A stretch of 53,906 nucleotides of DNA from Woeseiaceae bacterium (GTDB lineage: Bacteria > Pseudomonadota > Gammaproteobacteria > Steroidobacterales > Woeseiaceae): the NCBI GenBank assembly GCA_030066655.1, contig JASJBE010000055.1, positions 1 to 53,906 of the forward strand, given 5' to 3'. The translations under genes were made by a program, and so were the position numbers. The notes beneath the pieces were generated by a model that was not told where the DNA came from, made no database searches, and worked only from the letters and a program-made list of their open reading frames with translations. Positions 42,222 to 50,979 of the stretch are shown here, piece by piece. Position 1 is the stretch's first letter. The number at the start of each line of letters is the position of its first letter.

Positions 42222-43118
42222 TCAGTAGCGATTCTCGCCCAGTCGCTCCGTCAGCCTCAGCAGCCGCCGGTAACTCTCCAGCCGCCGCGCCAGGATTTCC
42301 CCGTCTTCGACGCCTTGTTTGACAGCGCAGCCGGGCTCCTTGAGGTGCCGACAGTTGGCGAAGCGACAATGCGCCGCGGCCGCTCTGATTTCCCTGAAGC
42401 CATGGGCGACTTCGGACATATCCGAAATCGACGGAGCGTAGTCACGAACTCCGGGCGAGTCGATAACCTCTCCGCCACCGGCCAGCGGCAGCATTCTCGA
42501 GTTGACCGTCGTGTGTTTGCCCTCGTCGAGCTTTCGGGAAATCTCGGCAATCTTCTGGGCCTCTTCGCCGAGCAGAGCATTGATCAGGCTGGACTTTCCA
42601 ACGCCGGACTGACCGACGAAAATGGACACCCGGTCTGCGAGCTGGGTAGCGAGGCGTTCAACGCCGTCGCCCTCTGACGCACTCGTGACGATAACGGGAT
42701 AGCCGAGGTCGGCAAACGCTCGCAGTTCCTCGTTGTCATCCGGCGCTTTGATGTCCGATTTGTTGAATACGATCGCGGCGCTGGCGGGCATGTTCTCCGC
42801 GGCGGCGAGATAACGGTCGACGATAAACCAGTCCGGAGCGGGCACCGCAGCCACCGTTAACACCAGTTGATCGACGTTGGCTGCCAACACTTCGGCAGAG
42901 CCGCGAATATTGGGTCGGGTGAGTTCGTTGCTCCGCTGGTTGACCCGCGTGATCAGCCAGTCGGGCTCGCCCGGCAGCGGACCCAGCGTGACGGAGTCAC
43001 CGCAGACCGGTTTGAGCTTCTTACCCTTGATGCGGGCACCAACGATCTCGCCGTCGGCCAGTCGAACGTCCATACGTCGACTGAAGGTGGCTATGACTGT
43101 GCCGCTGGATTCACTCAT
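42222..43118 (-). CDS. rsgA: Ribosome small-subunit-dependent GTPase A
   Basis: A 298-residue circularly permuted GTPase acting in late 30S maturation. An OB-fold start (GTVIATFSRRMDVRLADGE) leads to the G4 motif NKSD, then the P-loop GQSGVGKSSLINALLG, the switch region with KHTTVNSRMLPL, and G3 DSPGVRDY. The zinc site is HCRFANCRHLKEPGCAVKQG. It is divergent from orn, a pairing common in gammaproteobacteria. Confidence 0.96.
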   Translation of the reverse strand: MSESSGTVIATFSRRMDVRLADGEIVGARIKGKKLKPVCGDSVTLGPLPGEPDWLITRVNQRSNELTRPNIRGSAEVLAANVDQLVLTVAAVPAPDWFIVDRYLAAAENMPASAAIVFNKSDIKAPDDNEELRAFADLGYPVIVTSASEGDGVERLATQLADRVSIFVGQSGVGKSSLINALLGEEAQKIAEISRKLDEGKHTTVNSRMLPLAGGGEVIDSPGVRDYAPSISDMSEVAHGFREIRAAAAHCRFANCRHLKEPGCAVKQGVEDGEILARRLESYRRLLRLTERLGENRY

Positions 43119-43219
43119 CGGGTCACGGATAAGGCGAAACGCCGAGTATGAACTTTCACGTCGAGCCTTGCATGTTCTCGCGGTAAACTACGCGGAACGA
43201 TGAGACAGGACGGGCGCGA

Positions 43220-43786
43220 ATGAGCGACTCCAGGAGTACAAACCTGATCTGGATCGACCTGGAGATGACCGGGCTCGATACGATAAACGATACGATCATC
43301 GAGATCGCCACGATCGTTACAGACAAGGATCTGAACGAACTGGCCGAGGGCCCGGTTATCGCAATCGGTCAGCCTCGCAGCGTCATGGACGCAATGGATG
43401 ACTGGAACACCCGGCAACATTCGGAATCCGGTCTGACGGAACGCGTGCTGGCAAGCGCCGCCACGCTGGAATCTGCGCAGCTCAGAACGATCGAATTCCT
43501 CGAATTCTGGGTGGAGCGGGGCGCGTCACCGATGTGCGGCAACAGCATCTGCCAGGACCGGCGGTTCCTTGCGCGCGAGATGCCTGAGCTGGAACGGTAT
43601 TTTCACTACCGCAACCTCGACGTCAGCACGCTGAAGATCCTGGCGCAAAACTGGGCCCCAGCCGTCGCCGCCGGATTCACGAAGGAGTCCTCGCATCGTG
43701 CGCTGTCCGACATTCGTGACTCGATAGACGAACTCGCCTGGTACCGGGACAATTTTCTCGACAAGGCAGCGATGTCTCAGGGCTGA
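43220..43786 (+). CDS. orn: Oligoribonuclease
   Basis: A 188-residue DEDD exonuclease that degrades di- and short oligoribonucleotides, including pGpG from cyclic-di-GMP turnover. Exo I is [10 protein letters not shown] (Asp and Glu), Exo [13 protein letters not shown], and Exo [19 protein letters not shown] (His and Asp). It is essential in many gammaproteobacteria. The DUF938 gene starts 2 bp later, so the two are co-transcribed. Confidence 0.97.
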   Translation: MSDSRSTNLIWIDLEMTGLDTINDTIIEIATIVTDKDLNELAEGPVIAIGQPRSVMDAMDDWNTRQHSESGLTERVLASAATLESAQLRTIEFLEFWVERGASPMCGNSICQDRRFLAREMPELERYFHYRNLDVSTLKILAQNWAPAVAAGFTKESSHRALSDIRDSIDELAWYRDNFLDKAAMSQG

Positions 43787-43788
43787 CG

Positions 43789-44376
43789 ATGGTTACGTGC
43801 GCACCGGCAGCCGCAAGGAACGCGTCGCCCATTCTCGACGTGCTGAAACGAGAATTGCCGAATCCCTGCAAGCTCGCAGAGATCGGCAGCGGGACGGGTC
43901 TGCACGCTGCGAGAGCGAACACGGAGCTACCGTTGGTCGAGTGGCACCCCAGCGAGCTGCCGGGATTGGTGCCACGTCTCGTCGCTAGTCTGTCAGAGGC
44001 GGCACCAGAAGTCGCTGAGAGGGCGTTTGCGCTGGATGTCGATGAGCCCGCTGACTGCGATGGCGAGTTCGACGCGGCCTTTTCCTGTAACACGGCTCAC
44101 ATCATGTCCAGCGACTCTGTGGTCCGGATGTTCGACCGTGTCGACGAACTGACGCGCGATGGCGCGAAGTTCCTGCTCTACGGTCCGTTCATTCTGGAGG
44201 GAAGGTACACGTCGGAGGGCAACGAGCAATTCGACCGCCACCTTCGTGCCAAGGATCCGTCGATGGGACTCCGCAAGCTCGAAGATCTGGATCAACTCGC
44301 AGCATTGAAAGGATTCGCCAGATCAAGGCTTTACGGGATGCCGTCAAACAACCTTATGGCCGTCTGGCAACGGTAG
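43789..44376 (+). CDS. DUF938 SAM-dependent methyltransferase-like protein
   Basis: A 195-residue cytoplasmic protein of the DUF938 family. APAAARNASPILDVLKRELP is the characteristic start, LAEIGSGTGLHAA is SAM motif I, VEWHPSE is the acidic strand and FDAAFSCNTAHIMSSDSVV the motif IV region; YGPFILEGRYTSEGNEQF is diagnostic for the family. The methyl acceptor is unknown. It follows orn by 2 bp. Confidence 0.92.
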   Translation: MVTCAPAAARNASPILDVLKRELPNPCKLAEIGSGTGLHAARANTELPLVEWHPSELPGLVPRLVASLSEAAPEVAERAFALDVDEPADCDGEFDAAFSCNTAHIMSSDSVVRMFDRVDELTRDGAKFLLYGPFILEGRYTSEGNEQFDRHLRAKDPSMGLRKLEDLDQLAALKGFARSRLYGMPSNNLMAVWQR

Positions 44377-44424
44377 TAAGATCGCCCGACATTGTCGCCG
44401 TTAAGCGACTGATTTAGAAGAAGA

Positions 44425-44453
44425 TTGGCTGGTTAATCCGAAGTCCATACATT
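44425..44453 (+). promoter_or_regulatory. Candidate promoter of the SH3-domain gene
   Basis: TTGGCT (44425-44430) and TACATT (44448-44453) are 17 bp apart; transcription would begin about 44460, only a few bases ahead of the ATG at 44466. ATTATA at 44451-44456 is an alternative -10 with 20-bp spacing. Confidence 0.35.
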
Positions 44454-44465
44454 ATAGTTCCCCGC

Positions 44466-45125
44466 ATGAGATTCCTGATACTTACAGCATTACTCTTAGG
44501 CAGTGCCGCGTTGGCCGCACCCGCCTGGGTCAGCGACCAGTTTGAGATCACTTTGCGCACCGGTCCGAGCACGTCGAACGCGATTCAGCTCACCCTGAGA
44601 AGCGGCACGCAACTGGAGGTCCTCGAGCGGGATGCGGACAGTGGTTATTCTAGAGTTCGTACGGCGGGCGGCACCGAGGGCTGGGTGCTCTCTCGCTACC
44701 TGATGTCCGAGCCTTCGGCGCGGGAACAGCTCGTTGCGCTGACCTCGCAGCTGAGCGAGGCCGCGAGTGCGGGCGACTCGCTGGAGTCTCAGCTGGCCGG
44801 TCTGCGATCGCAGTTCGCTCAAGCGACCAACCAGATTCAGTCGCTGGAACGGGACAAGGCGCAACTGGAGCAGGACCTCGCCGATATCCGTCGAACCGCG
44901 GCGAATGCCCTGTCGCTCGATCGCCAGAATACCGAGCTTCGACAGAACCTGGCCGATGCCGAGATCCAGGTTGGAACGCTGGAACAGGAGAACAGGGCGC
45001 TGACCAGCCAGTCGACTCGCTACTGGTTCATGACCGGCGGTGGCCTCGTGGTGGTCGGGATAATCCTGGGTCTGTGGCTGCCGAGGGTCAGGATGCCTCG
45101 TAAGTCGCGATACGACCGCTTCTGA
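44466..45125 (+). CDS. SH3-domain, coiled-coil membrane protein (YgiM-like)
   Basis: A 219-residue envelope protein of the YgiM/TIGR04211 type. A signal peptide (residues 1-19) is followed by a bacterial SH3 domain (about 22-80) with the family's ITLRTGPSTSNAIQLTLRSG and EGWVLSRYL. A long coiled coil follows (about 90-180, QSLERDKAQLEQDLADIRR), then a C-terminal membrane helix (YWFMTGGGLVVVGIILGLWL) and a basic tail. Such proteins are thought to sit at the inner membrane with the SH3 domain toward the wall. A hairpin element follows. Confidence 0.9.
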   Translation: MRFLILTALLLGSAALAAPAWVSDQFEITLRTGPSTSNAIQLTLRSGTQLEVLERDADSGYSRVRTAGGTEGWVLSRYLMSEPSAREQLVALTSQLSEAASAGDSLESQLAGLRSQFAQATNQIQSLERDKAQLEQDLADIRRTAANALSLDRQNTELRQNLADAEIQVGTLEQENRALTSQSTRYWFMTGGGLVVVGIILGLWLPRVRMPRKSRYDRF

Positions 45126-45128
45126 GCC

Positions 45129-45250
45129 AGAAAGCGCTCAGGCGGCGCACTTCCGCGTCAAAAGAACTCGCGCCGTCCTCACGTACCAATCTGTACGCTG
45201 CGGCGTCGCGAGTTCTTTTTCCTTGAATTGCATCCACCTGAGCGCTTTCT
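45129..45250. repeat. Nested hairpin element, possible bidirectional terminator
   Basis: Three nested perfect stems: AGAAAGCGCTCAGG (45129-45142) with CCTGAGCGCTTTCT (45237-45250); AAAAGAACTCGCG (45160-45172) with CGCGAGTTCTTTT (45207-45219); CGTAC (45182-45186) with GTACG (45193-45197). The inner stem ends in T-rich runs on both strands, so it could stop transcription from both convergent genes. The 17-mer CTCAGGCGGCGCACTTC occurs inside it (45137) and again at 45262, suggesting a partial second copy. Confidence 0.75.
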
Positions 45251-45261
45251 CGAATAGCGGT

Positions 45262-45306
45262 CTCAGGCGGCGCACTTCGACGCCAAGAGAGTTTAACGGC
45301 GTCTTG
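45262..45306. repeat. Partial second copy of the hairpin element
   Basis: CTCAGGCGGCGCACTTC (45262-45278) repeats the 17 bases at 45137-45153 exactly. The following GACGCC and GGCGTC form a small inverted repeat. It lies just before the ppsA stop and may be a remnant of the same element. Confidence 0.5.
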
Positions 45307-45331
45307 ATGTTCCAGGAATCGAACTGAGCCG

Positions 45332-47695
45332 CTAAACCGACTCGCCCGCCAGGAACAGCCACGTCTGGACGACGGTATCGGGATTCAGTGACATGCTCTC
45401 GATGCCCTGATCCAGCAGCCAGCGAGCGAGATCGGGGTGATCTGACGGGCCCTGGCCGCAGATTCCGACGTATTTGCCTCGCGCCTTGCAGGCGTCGATG
45501 GTCAGCTTGAGCAGCGCCAACACGGCGTCGTCGCGTTCGTCGAAGATGTCGGCGATCAAGGCCGAGTCCCGGTCCAGCCCCAGCGCCAGCTGCGTCATAT
45601 CGTTGGAGCCGATCGACATCCCATCGAAGTGGTCCAGGTACTGATCGGCCAGCAGCGCGTTGGTCGGCAGTTCGGACATCATGACGACCTTCAGACCGTC
45701 TTCGCCGCGTTTGAGGCCGTTGGTCTCCAGGATGTCGATGACGTCCTTGCCCTGTTCGACCGTCCGGACGAAGGGAATCATGACCTGGACATTCTTCAGA
45801 CCCATGTCATTGCGAACTCTCTTGATCGCCGCGCACTCGAGGTCGAAGCAGGGCCGGAAGTCATCGGACACGTATCGCGCCGCGCCACGAAAGCCCAGCA
45901 TCGGGTTCTCTTCGTCGGGTTCGTAACGATCGCCCCCGATCAGGTTTGCATACTCGTTCGACTTGAAGTCAGACATGCGCACGATGACGGGTTCGGGTGC
46001 AAAAGCAGCCGCGATGCTGGCAACACCTTCGGCCAGTTTCTCGACGAAGAACGATACAGGCTCGTTATATCCGGCCATTTGTTCGTCGATGGCCTGTTTA
46101 ACGTCGGGCGCCTGCTTGTCGTACTCGAGGAGCGCCTGCGGGTGCACGCCGATCATGCGGTTGATGATGAATTCAAGCCGGGCGAGGCCCACGCCGCGGT
46201 TGGGAATACTCGCGAAATCGAAGGCGCGATCGGGATTGCCGACGTTCATCATGATCTTCACAGGCAGCTCGGGCAGCCCATCGAGCTCGATCTGGGTTTC
46301 CTCGAAGTCGAGCAACCCTGCGTAGATGAAGCCTTCGTCTCCTTCGGCGCAACTGACCGTGACCTCGGCGCCATCGCTGATTTCATGGGTGGCGTCGCCA
46401 CAGCCGACGACGGCCGGGATACCGAGCTCGCGCGCGATAATCGCGGCGTGACAGGTTCGACCGCCACGATTGGTGACGATAGCGGCGGCGCGCTTCATGA
46501 CCGGCTCCCAGTCCGGGTCCGTCATGTCCGAGACCAGGACGTCACCGGCCGCGACACGATTCATCTCCGATACGTCGTTGATGACGCGGGCTTTGCCGCG
46601 ACCGATCTTCTGACCGATGCTGCGGCCGGAGCTGATGACGTCGGACCGTCCCTTGAGCGTGAAGCGTTGAATGCTCCTGCCTGACCGACTCTGCACCGTT
46701 TCCGGACGCGCCTGAAGGATGTAGAGCTTGCCGTCGTTGCCGTCCTTGCCCCACTCGATATCCATCGGGCGTTCGTAGTGCTTCTCGATCGTGACGGCCA
46801 TACGAGCGAGTTCGATCACGTCCTCGTCGGTGATCGAAAAACGCAGGCTGTCGGCTTCGTCGACATCGACAGTGTCGACGGTCTTACCGGCCGCCTTGTC
46901 GTCGCTGTAGACCATCTTGATCGCCTTGCCGCCGAGATTTTTCCTCAGGATAGGGTGATTCCCGTTCGCAAGCGCCGGCTTGTAGATGTAGAACTCGTCA
47001 GGATTGACGGCGCCCTGGACCACCGTTTCGCCAAGTCCGTAAGAGGACGTGATAAAGACGGCGTCGCGGAATCCGGACTCGGTATCCAGCGTGAACATGA
47101 CGCCGGAGGAACCGATGTCGCTCCGCACCATCAGCTGCACGCCGGCCGACAACGCGACCTGCGCATGATCGAAGCCCTGGTGGACGCGATAGGCGATCGC
47201 GCGATCGTTGAACAGCGACGCGAATACCAGGTGCAGTGCCTCAATAACGTTGTCGAGGCCGCGGACGTTCAAGAAAGTCTCCTGCTGACCGGCGAACGAC
47301 GCGTCGGGTAAATCCTCCGCCGTGGCTGAGGATCGAACCGCAACGGCGATGTCTGCGCCGCCGGACATTTCCTCGAACGCGGTCTTGACGTCGCGCATCA
47401 ATTCCTCGGAGAGCTCGGTATCGATTATCCACGACCGGATCTGGCTGCCGGCCTTCCTTAAGTCGTCGATATTGTCGACGTCCAGGTCGTCCAGCACGGC
47501 GTTGATTCTGTCTGCGAGGCCGCCTTGCGCCAGGAAGTCCCGATACGCCTCGGCCGTCGTTGCAAAGCCGCCGGGTACGGTCACTCCCAGGTCGTTAAGG
47601 TTGCTGATCATCTCGCCGAGAGACGAGTTTTTGCCGCCAACGATCTCAACATCGTGCATCCCGAGTTCGGAGAGTGGTTTTACGTATCGAGTCAC
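45332..47695 (-). CDS. ppsA: Phosphoenolpyruvate synthase
   Basis: A 787-residue enzyme making PEP from pyruvate and ATP for gluconeogenesis. The N-terminal ATP-grasp part includes [15 protein letters not shown] and [20 protein letters not shown]; the phosphohistidine domain has [20 protein letters not shown], with the catalytic His in TCHAA; the C-terminal barrel has [38 protein letters not shown] and the active-site Cys in [12 protein letters not shown]. It is divergent from its regulator PSRP, which phosphorylates or reactivates it. Confidence 0.97.
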   Translation of the reverse strand: MTRYVKPLSELGMHDVEIVGGKNSSLGEMISNLNDLGVTVPGGFATTAEAYRDFLAQGGLADRINAVLDDLDVDNIDDLRKAGSQIRSWIIDTELSEELMRDVKTAFEEMSGGADIAVAVRSSATAEDLPDASFAGQQETFLNVRGLDNVIEALHLVFASLFNDRAIAYRVHQGFDHAQVALSAGVQLMVRSDIGSSGVMFTLDTESGFRDAVFITSSYGLGETVVQGAVNPDEFYIYKPALANGNHPILRKNLGGKAIKMVYSDDKAAGKTVDTVDVDEADSLRFSITDEDVIELARMAVTIEKHYERPMDIEWGKDGNDGKLYILQARPETVQSRSGRSIQRFTLKGRSDVISSGRSIGQKIGRGKARVINDVSEMNRVAAGDVLVSDMTDPDWEPVMKRAAAIVTNRGGRTCHAAIIARELGIPAVVGCGDATHEISDGAEVTVSCAEGDEGFIYAGLLDFEETQIELDGLPELPVKIMMNVGNPDRAFDFASIPNRGVGLARLEFIINRMIGVHPQALLEYDKQAPDVKQAIDEQMAGYNEPVSFFVEKLAEGVASIAAAFAPEPVIVRMSDFKSNEYANLIGGDRYEPDEENPMLGFRGAARYVSDDFRPCFDLECAAIKRVRNDMGLKNVQVMIPFVRTVEQGKDVIDILETNGLKRGEDGLKVVMMSELPTNALLADQYLDHFDGMSIGSNDMTQLALGLDRDSALIADIFDERDDAVLALLKLTIDACKARGKYVGICGQGPSDHPDLARWLLDQGIESMSLNPDTVVQTWLFLAGESV

Positions 47696-47785
47696 AGTGA
47701 AACTCCCTTGTGTTCAGGAGTCAGGCATGGACAATCATGCTGACATCGACCTGGGGTTGCGGCGAAGCCGCGTGGGGAAACCTGT

Positions 47786-48610
47786 ATGAGTGATCGCACC
47801 GTGTTCTTCTTATCCGACCAGTCGGGCGTGACGGCGGAGACGCTCGGTCACAGCCTGCTGACGCAATTTAAGGGTGAAGATTTCTATAAAATCACTCTGC
47901 CATTTATAGATTCCGAAGACAAGGCACAGCAGGTGGTGTCTCGAATTAATCAAGCCGCAGAAAAAACGGGTGCTCGTCCGATCGTATTCTCGACCATCGT
48001 TCGTAGTTCCATTCGTTCAATCATCCGCGGATCGGACGGCCTTCACCTGGATATCTTTGACGCCTTCGTGCAGCCGCTGGAGGACGAGCTCAAACTAACG
48101 TCGTCGCCGAAACCGGGTAAAGCGCACCGAATGCGTGACATCGAGGCCTACATGCATCGAATCGAGGCAACGAATTTTGCGATGGCGAACGATGACGGTG
48201 GCCGGATTCGGAACTACGACCGGGCCGACGTTATCCTGCTGGGCGTCTCAAGGTCGGGCAAAACGCCGACCTGCCTGTATCTCGCGCTCCACTATGGCAT
48301 CTACGCGGCGAACTTCCCGCTGACTGACGACGAACTGGAGTCCGGTGACCTGCCACCCATCATTCTCGAACAGCGACACAAGTTGTTCGGCCTGACGATC
48401 GCACCCGAACGATTACGCGAAATACGCAAGGAACGGCGCAGTGTGGGAAAGTATTCGAGTGCACAACAAGTGCGTTATGAACTCCGGGAAGCGAAGAGAA
48501 TCTTCGATCGATACAAGATTCCGTGTGTCGATACGACCAAGTTTTCGATCGAAGAAATCGCGAGCAGCATTCTTGAGCATACAGGCGTAGAGCGTCGCGT
48601 TCGAAACTGA
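47786..48610 (+). CDS. ppsR: PEP synthase regulatory protein (PSRP, bifunctional kinase/pyrophosphorylase)
   Basis: A 274-residue DUF299-family regulator. It inactivates PEP synthase by ADP-dependent phosphorylation of the active-site Thr and reverses this with phosphate. Visible are FFLSDQSGVTAETLGHSLL at the start, VFSTIVRSSIRS, and the P-loop GVSRSGKTPTCLYLALHYGI (about residues 152-171), with YAANFPL next. It is divergent from ppsA across 90 bp, which contains the palindrome GCATG-GACAAT-CATGC. Confidence 0.95.
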   Translation: MSDRTVFFLSDQSGVTAETLGHSLLTQFKGEDFYKITLPFIDSEDKAQQVVSRINQAAEKTGARPIVFSTIVRSSIRSIIRGSDGLHLDIFDAFVQPLEDELKLTSSPKPGKAHRMRDIEAYMHRIEATNFAMANDDGGRIRNYDRADVILLGVSRSGKTPTCLYLALHYGIYAANFPLTDDELESGDLPPIILEQRHKLFGLTIAPERLREIRKERRSVGKYSSAQQVRYELREAKRIFDRYKIPCVDTTKFSIEEIASSILEHTGVERRVRN

Positions 48611-48672
48611 TTTTCACTTTTGTGACGCAAATTGGCTTTCTTGGGTGACGCGCTTTCGCGTCAAACGTCCTG

Positions 48673-48681
48673 TGCTATATT
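48673..48681 (+). promoter_or_regulatory. Extended -10 promoter at the DUF1249 start
   Basis: TGCTATATT is an extended -10 element whose predicted start, 6-8 bases downstream, falls on the ATG at 48688. No -35 with good spacing is clear. A GACGCG-CTTT-CGCGTC hairpin just upstream may end the PSRP transcript. Confidence 0.45.
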
Positions 48682-48687
48682 CGCCAA

Positions 48688-49152
48688 ATGTTGCTTGATT
48701 CACATCTCGTTCCACAGACCATCGTAAAGCCGAACAGCTTCGTCGGCCTGATGTCCGTCTACGAGAGCAACTACCTTCGGATACTGCGCCTCATACCGGA
48801 AATAGACCGCCTGGACGGTTGTTATCGATCCCGCGTCGCCGGTGATTGCGACCTGTACGTCGAGATCATCGAGCGCTGTCGATACACGGTGACGCTCGCT
48901 CTGACCTACCAGTTCGACTCGGACGATGGGGACGGAGTCCTGGCCGACCCGGATGTCAAAGTTCGTGTGTACCTTGACGGCCAGCTCGCAGAAGCGATGA
49001 GCATCGGTGACGAAGACCATCGGCACGCCGCCCTACGGCGCCTGATGCAGGCGCACAAGGAAGAACTCGATGTGCGCTGGAAGCGGAACATCATCCTGAA
49101 CAAGTGGCTCGATTACCTGACGGAACAGGGCCACCTCGTCCTCGAAAAATAG
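48688..49152 (+). CDS. DUF1249 protein (YqiB-like)
   Basis: A 154-residue soluble protein of the DUF1249 family, function unknown. Family features are FVGLMSVYESNYLRILRLIP, DCDLYVEIIERCRYTVTLAL, DPDVKVRVYLDGQLAEAM and WKRNIILNKWLDYLTEQGH. No Shine-Dalgarno sequence precedes the ATG, while an extended -10 lies 7-12 bases upstream, so the message may be leaderless. Starting at a later Met would cut family-conserved residues. Confidence 0.9.
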   Translation: MLLDSHLVPQTIVKPNSFVGLMSVYESNYLRILRLIPEIDRLDGCYRSRVAGDCDLYVEIIERCRYTVTLALTYQFDSDDGDGVLADPDVKVRVYLDGQLAEAMSIGDEDHRHAALRRLMQAHKEELDVRWKRNIILNKWLDYLTEQGHLVLEK

Positions 49153-49309
49153 ACTGGTTTCAGAACCGGTACTTTTCCCAACGATTTCAGCGATTTCTCG
49201 TCAATCGAGCGAGTGCTGAAACTGTCGACTCGATCGGCGATTCGGTCAGGGCTAACTGAGACACTCTACGAAAGCGAACGAGCGTCGCGTTATGTAAAGT
49301 GAGTGATCG

Positions 49310-50341
49310 GTGACTGGTCGAGTTGCACTACTGAGTTCCGGCAAGACGGATCCGCAGGACAGCGAGAAACTGCTGAACCTGTACCGGAGTCGCGTGGAGC
49401 TCAAGAAGGCTTTTTCCGAGGCGAAGGCTGAGAAGCATGCTCTGAACAAATTGGTACACGAGCGAGACGGCTCTGTCGCGCGCCTCGAGCAGAAGCTCTC
49501 CCAGATCGAAGAATTATTGCTCGACCCGGAATGGGTGTATTCAGTCGCCGTGCACTACCAGCTGCGTGCGCTGAACGACCGTTGTCGTGCTCGCGTGGCG
49601 AGTTTTGCAGAGCAGCTCAAACGACGCCAGGAGACTCGCAAACACCAGGCGATCCTCGACAGCTGGAACGCCCGTCGCTCAGGTCAGGCTTCCAAGGTCG
49701 AGAAGGAACTGACAATGGCGGCACAGGCGATCGAGGTTTCTGAGCAGCGCATAGCCGACGCCGAGGCATCCTACCGCGAACATCCGTTTTTCGTCAGGAT
49801 CTTCAAACGCAGAGCGTTCAGGAAGGAGGTGCGCCGTCTCGAGCATGCGCAATCTCTGCTGCACGAGAAGGAAACGGAGCTCAAGAGCGTGCTCGACGAG
49901 CTGGGGAATTCGGCGGCGCCCGAGCAGCAGGGGCTGGACCAGGCCGCCAAGCGCTCCATCAACTTCATGATCCTGTCATTTGCCCAGCAGCTCTACATTC
50001 AGTTCGGCGATGACAACATCGCATCCCTGGTCAAGGAAGCGGGTGACAAGAGCGCTGGTGCGATACGCTACGGCAACCGCGAAGACTGCCAGCGCCTGCT
50101 CGAGGAAGTGGCGTCGCGCTGGGACGCTTTTGACAATGTCACCGACCATGCTGACGCACTGCAGAAACGAGCCAAGCTGCTGTCGGAACGAGCGATATTC
50201 ATGAATGACGATGACGTCATACCGCCTGCAGGTTCTGCCGGGACACTGATCTGCATCAACGATGGGGGCTCGGTCACTGAGAAGAATGCCGATCTGCTCG
50301 GCGAGGACTATTGGGGCCTGACGAAGGTTTTCAGCCGCTAG
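49310..50341 (+). CDS. Unrecognised coiled-coil protein
   Basis: A 343-residue protein starting at GTG that I do not recognise. The first 200 residues are strongly helical, rich in Lys, Arg, Glu and Gln with heptad spacing (LEQKLSQIEELLLDPEWVYS, then AEQLKRRQETRKHQ, EKELTMAAQAIEVSEQRIA). A basic stretch follows (FFVRIFKRRAFRKEVRRLEH), then a globular part with MILSFAQQLYIQFGDDNIAS and a hydrophilic end. No signal peptide or membrane helix is seen, so it should be cytoplasmic. Its TAG overlaps the stop codon of the next, convergent gene by three bases. Confidence 0.75.
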   Translation: MTGRVALLSSGKTDPQDSEKLLNLYRSRVELKKAFSEAKAEKHALNKLVHERDGSVARLEQKLSQIEELLLDPEWVYSVAVHYQLRALNDRCRARVASFAEQLKRRQETRKHQAILDSWNARRSGQASKVEKELTMAAQAIEVSEQRIADAEASYREHPFFVRIFKRRAFRKEVRRLEHAQSLLHEKETELKSVLDELGNSAAPEQQGLDQAAKRSINFMILSFAQQLYIQFGDDNIASLVKEAGDKSAGAIRYGNREDCQRLLEEVASRWDAFDNVTDHADALQKRAKLLSERAIFMNDDDVIPPAGSAGTLICINDGGSVTEKNADLLGEDYWGLTKVFSR

Positions 50342-50808
50342 ATATCCGTGCGATACATAAGCTTACGGAACTGAAGCATCTCACTTTCATCCATGCCGGG
50401 TAGCCGGGTGTTCATCTCGGTCGTCTCATCGTCGGACGTCTTGCGCAGGCGCGAGTGGCGGCGCTCCAACAGTTTGGCGGCAGCGCCCGGGTCAACCTCC
50501 AGCGGCTTTCTAACAGGCAGCTGAACGTCAGATTTCACGTGATCGTCCCTGAGCACCGTGGTATCCCGGCCGGACGTCAGAGGCAGAGCGCTGGAATCGA
50601 TCGCTGGCGGCTCTTTGAGGAGCTCTGATGACGTATCGGTGGAGCGCTTGTCGCTGTAGTCGACGAGCGTGATTTCCGACGCAGCAGCGGTCTGCACCCG
50701 GGTGTCGCACGCAGACACGCCGGTCGCGGCGACTGCATCCAGTTGACAGCCCAGGAGGGCGGCCAGGACGAGCAGGGGACGCTTGGAAACGTGCGGTGAT
50801 GACTGCAT
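50338..50808 (-). CDS. Unrecognised exported protein
   Basis: A 156-residue protein, family unknown. From ATG 50808 the N-terminus is a signal peptide (KRPLLVLAALLGCQLDAVAA); a lipobox is not clear. The remainder is polar and probably disordered (SDKRSTDTSSELLKEPPAID), with a basic stretch LLERRHSRLRKTSDDETTE and the end MLQFRKLMYRTDI. An ATG at 50832 would add eight residues. Its stop overlaps that of the convergent coiled-coil gene. Confidence 0.6.
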   Translation of the reverse strand: MQSSPHVSKRPLLVLAALLGCQLDAVAATGVSACDTRVQTAAASEITLVDYSDKRSTDTSSELLKEPPAIDSSALPLTSGRDTTVLRDDHVKSDVQLPVRKPLEVDPGAAAKLLERRHSRLRKTSDDETTEMNTRLPGMDESEMLQFRKLMYRTDI

Positions 50809-50979
50809 ACGAGATGTGAAACCTCGAAACACTGTTATGCCCGAGTATAACAGCGGTCATTCGTCCCGCAAGCAGAAATGTCCGGACTGGCTAATTACCG
50901 CGCTGCCCGGCTTCCTGAACGGCAGCGACAACCGTGCTCAATGTGTGTGGCGGTGCAGGATCCCTTCAGACCGATCAAA

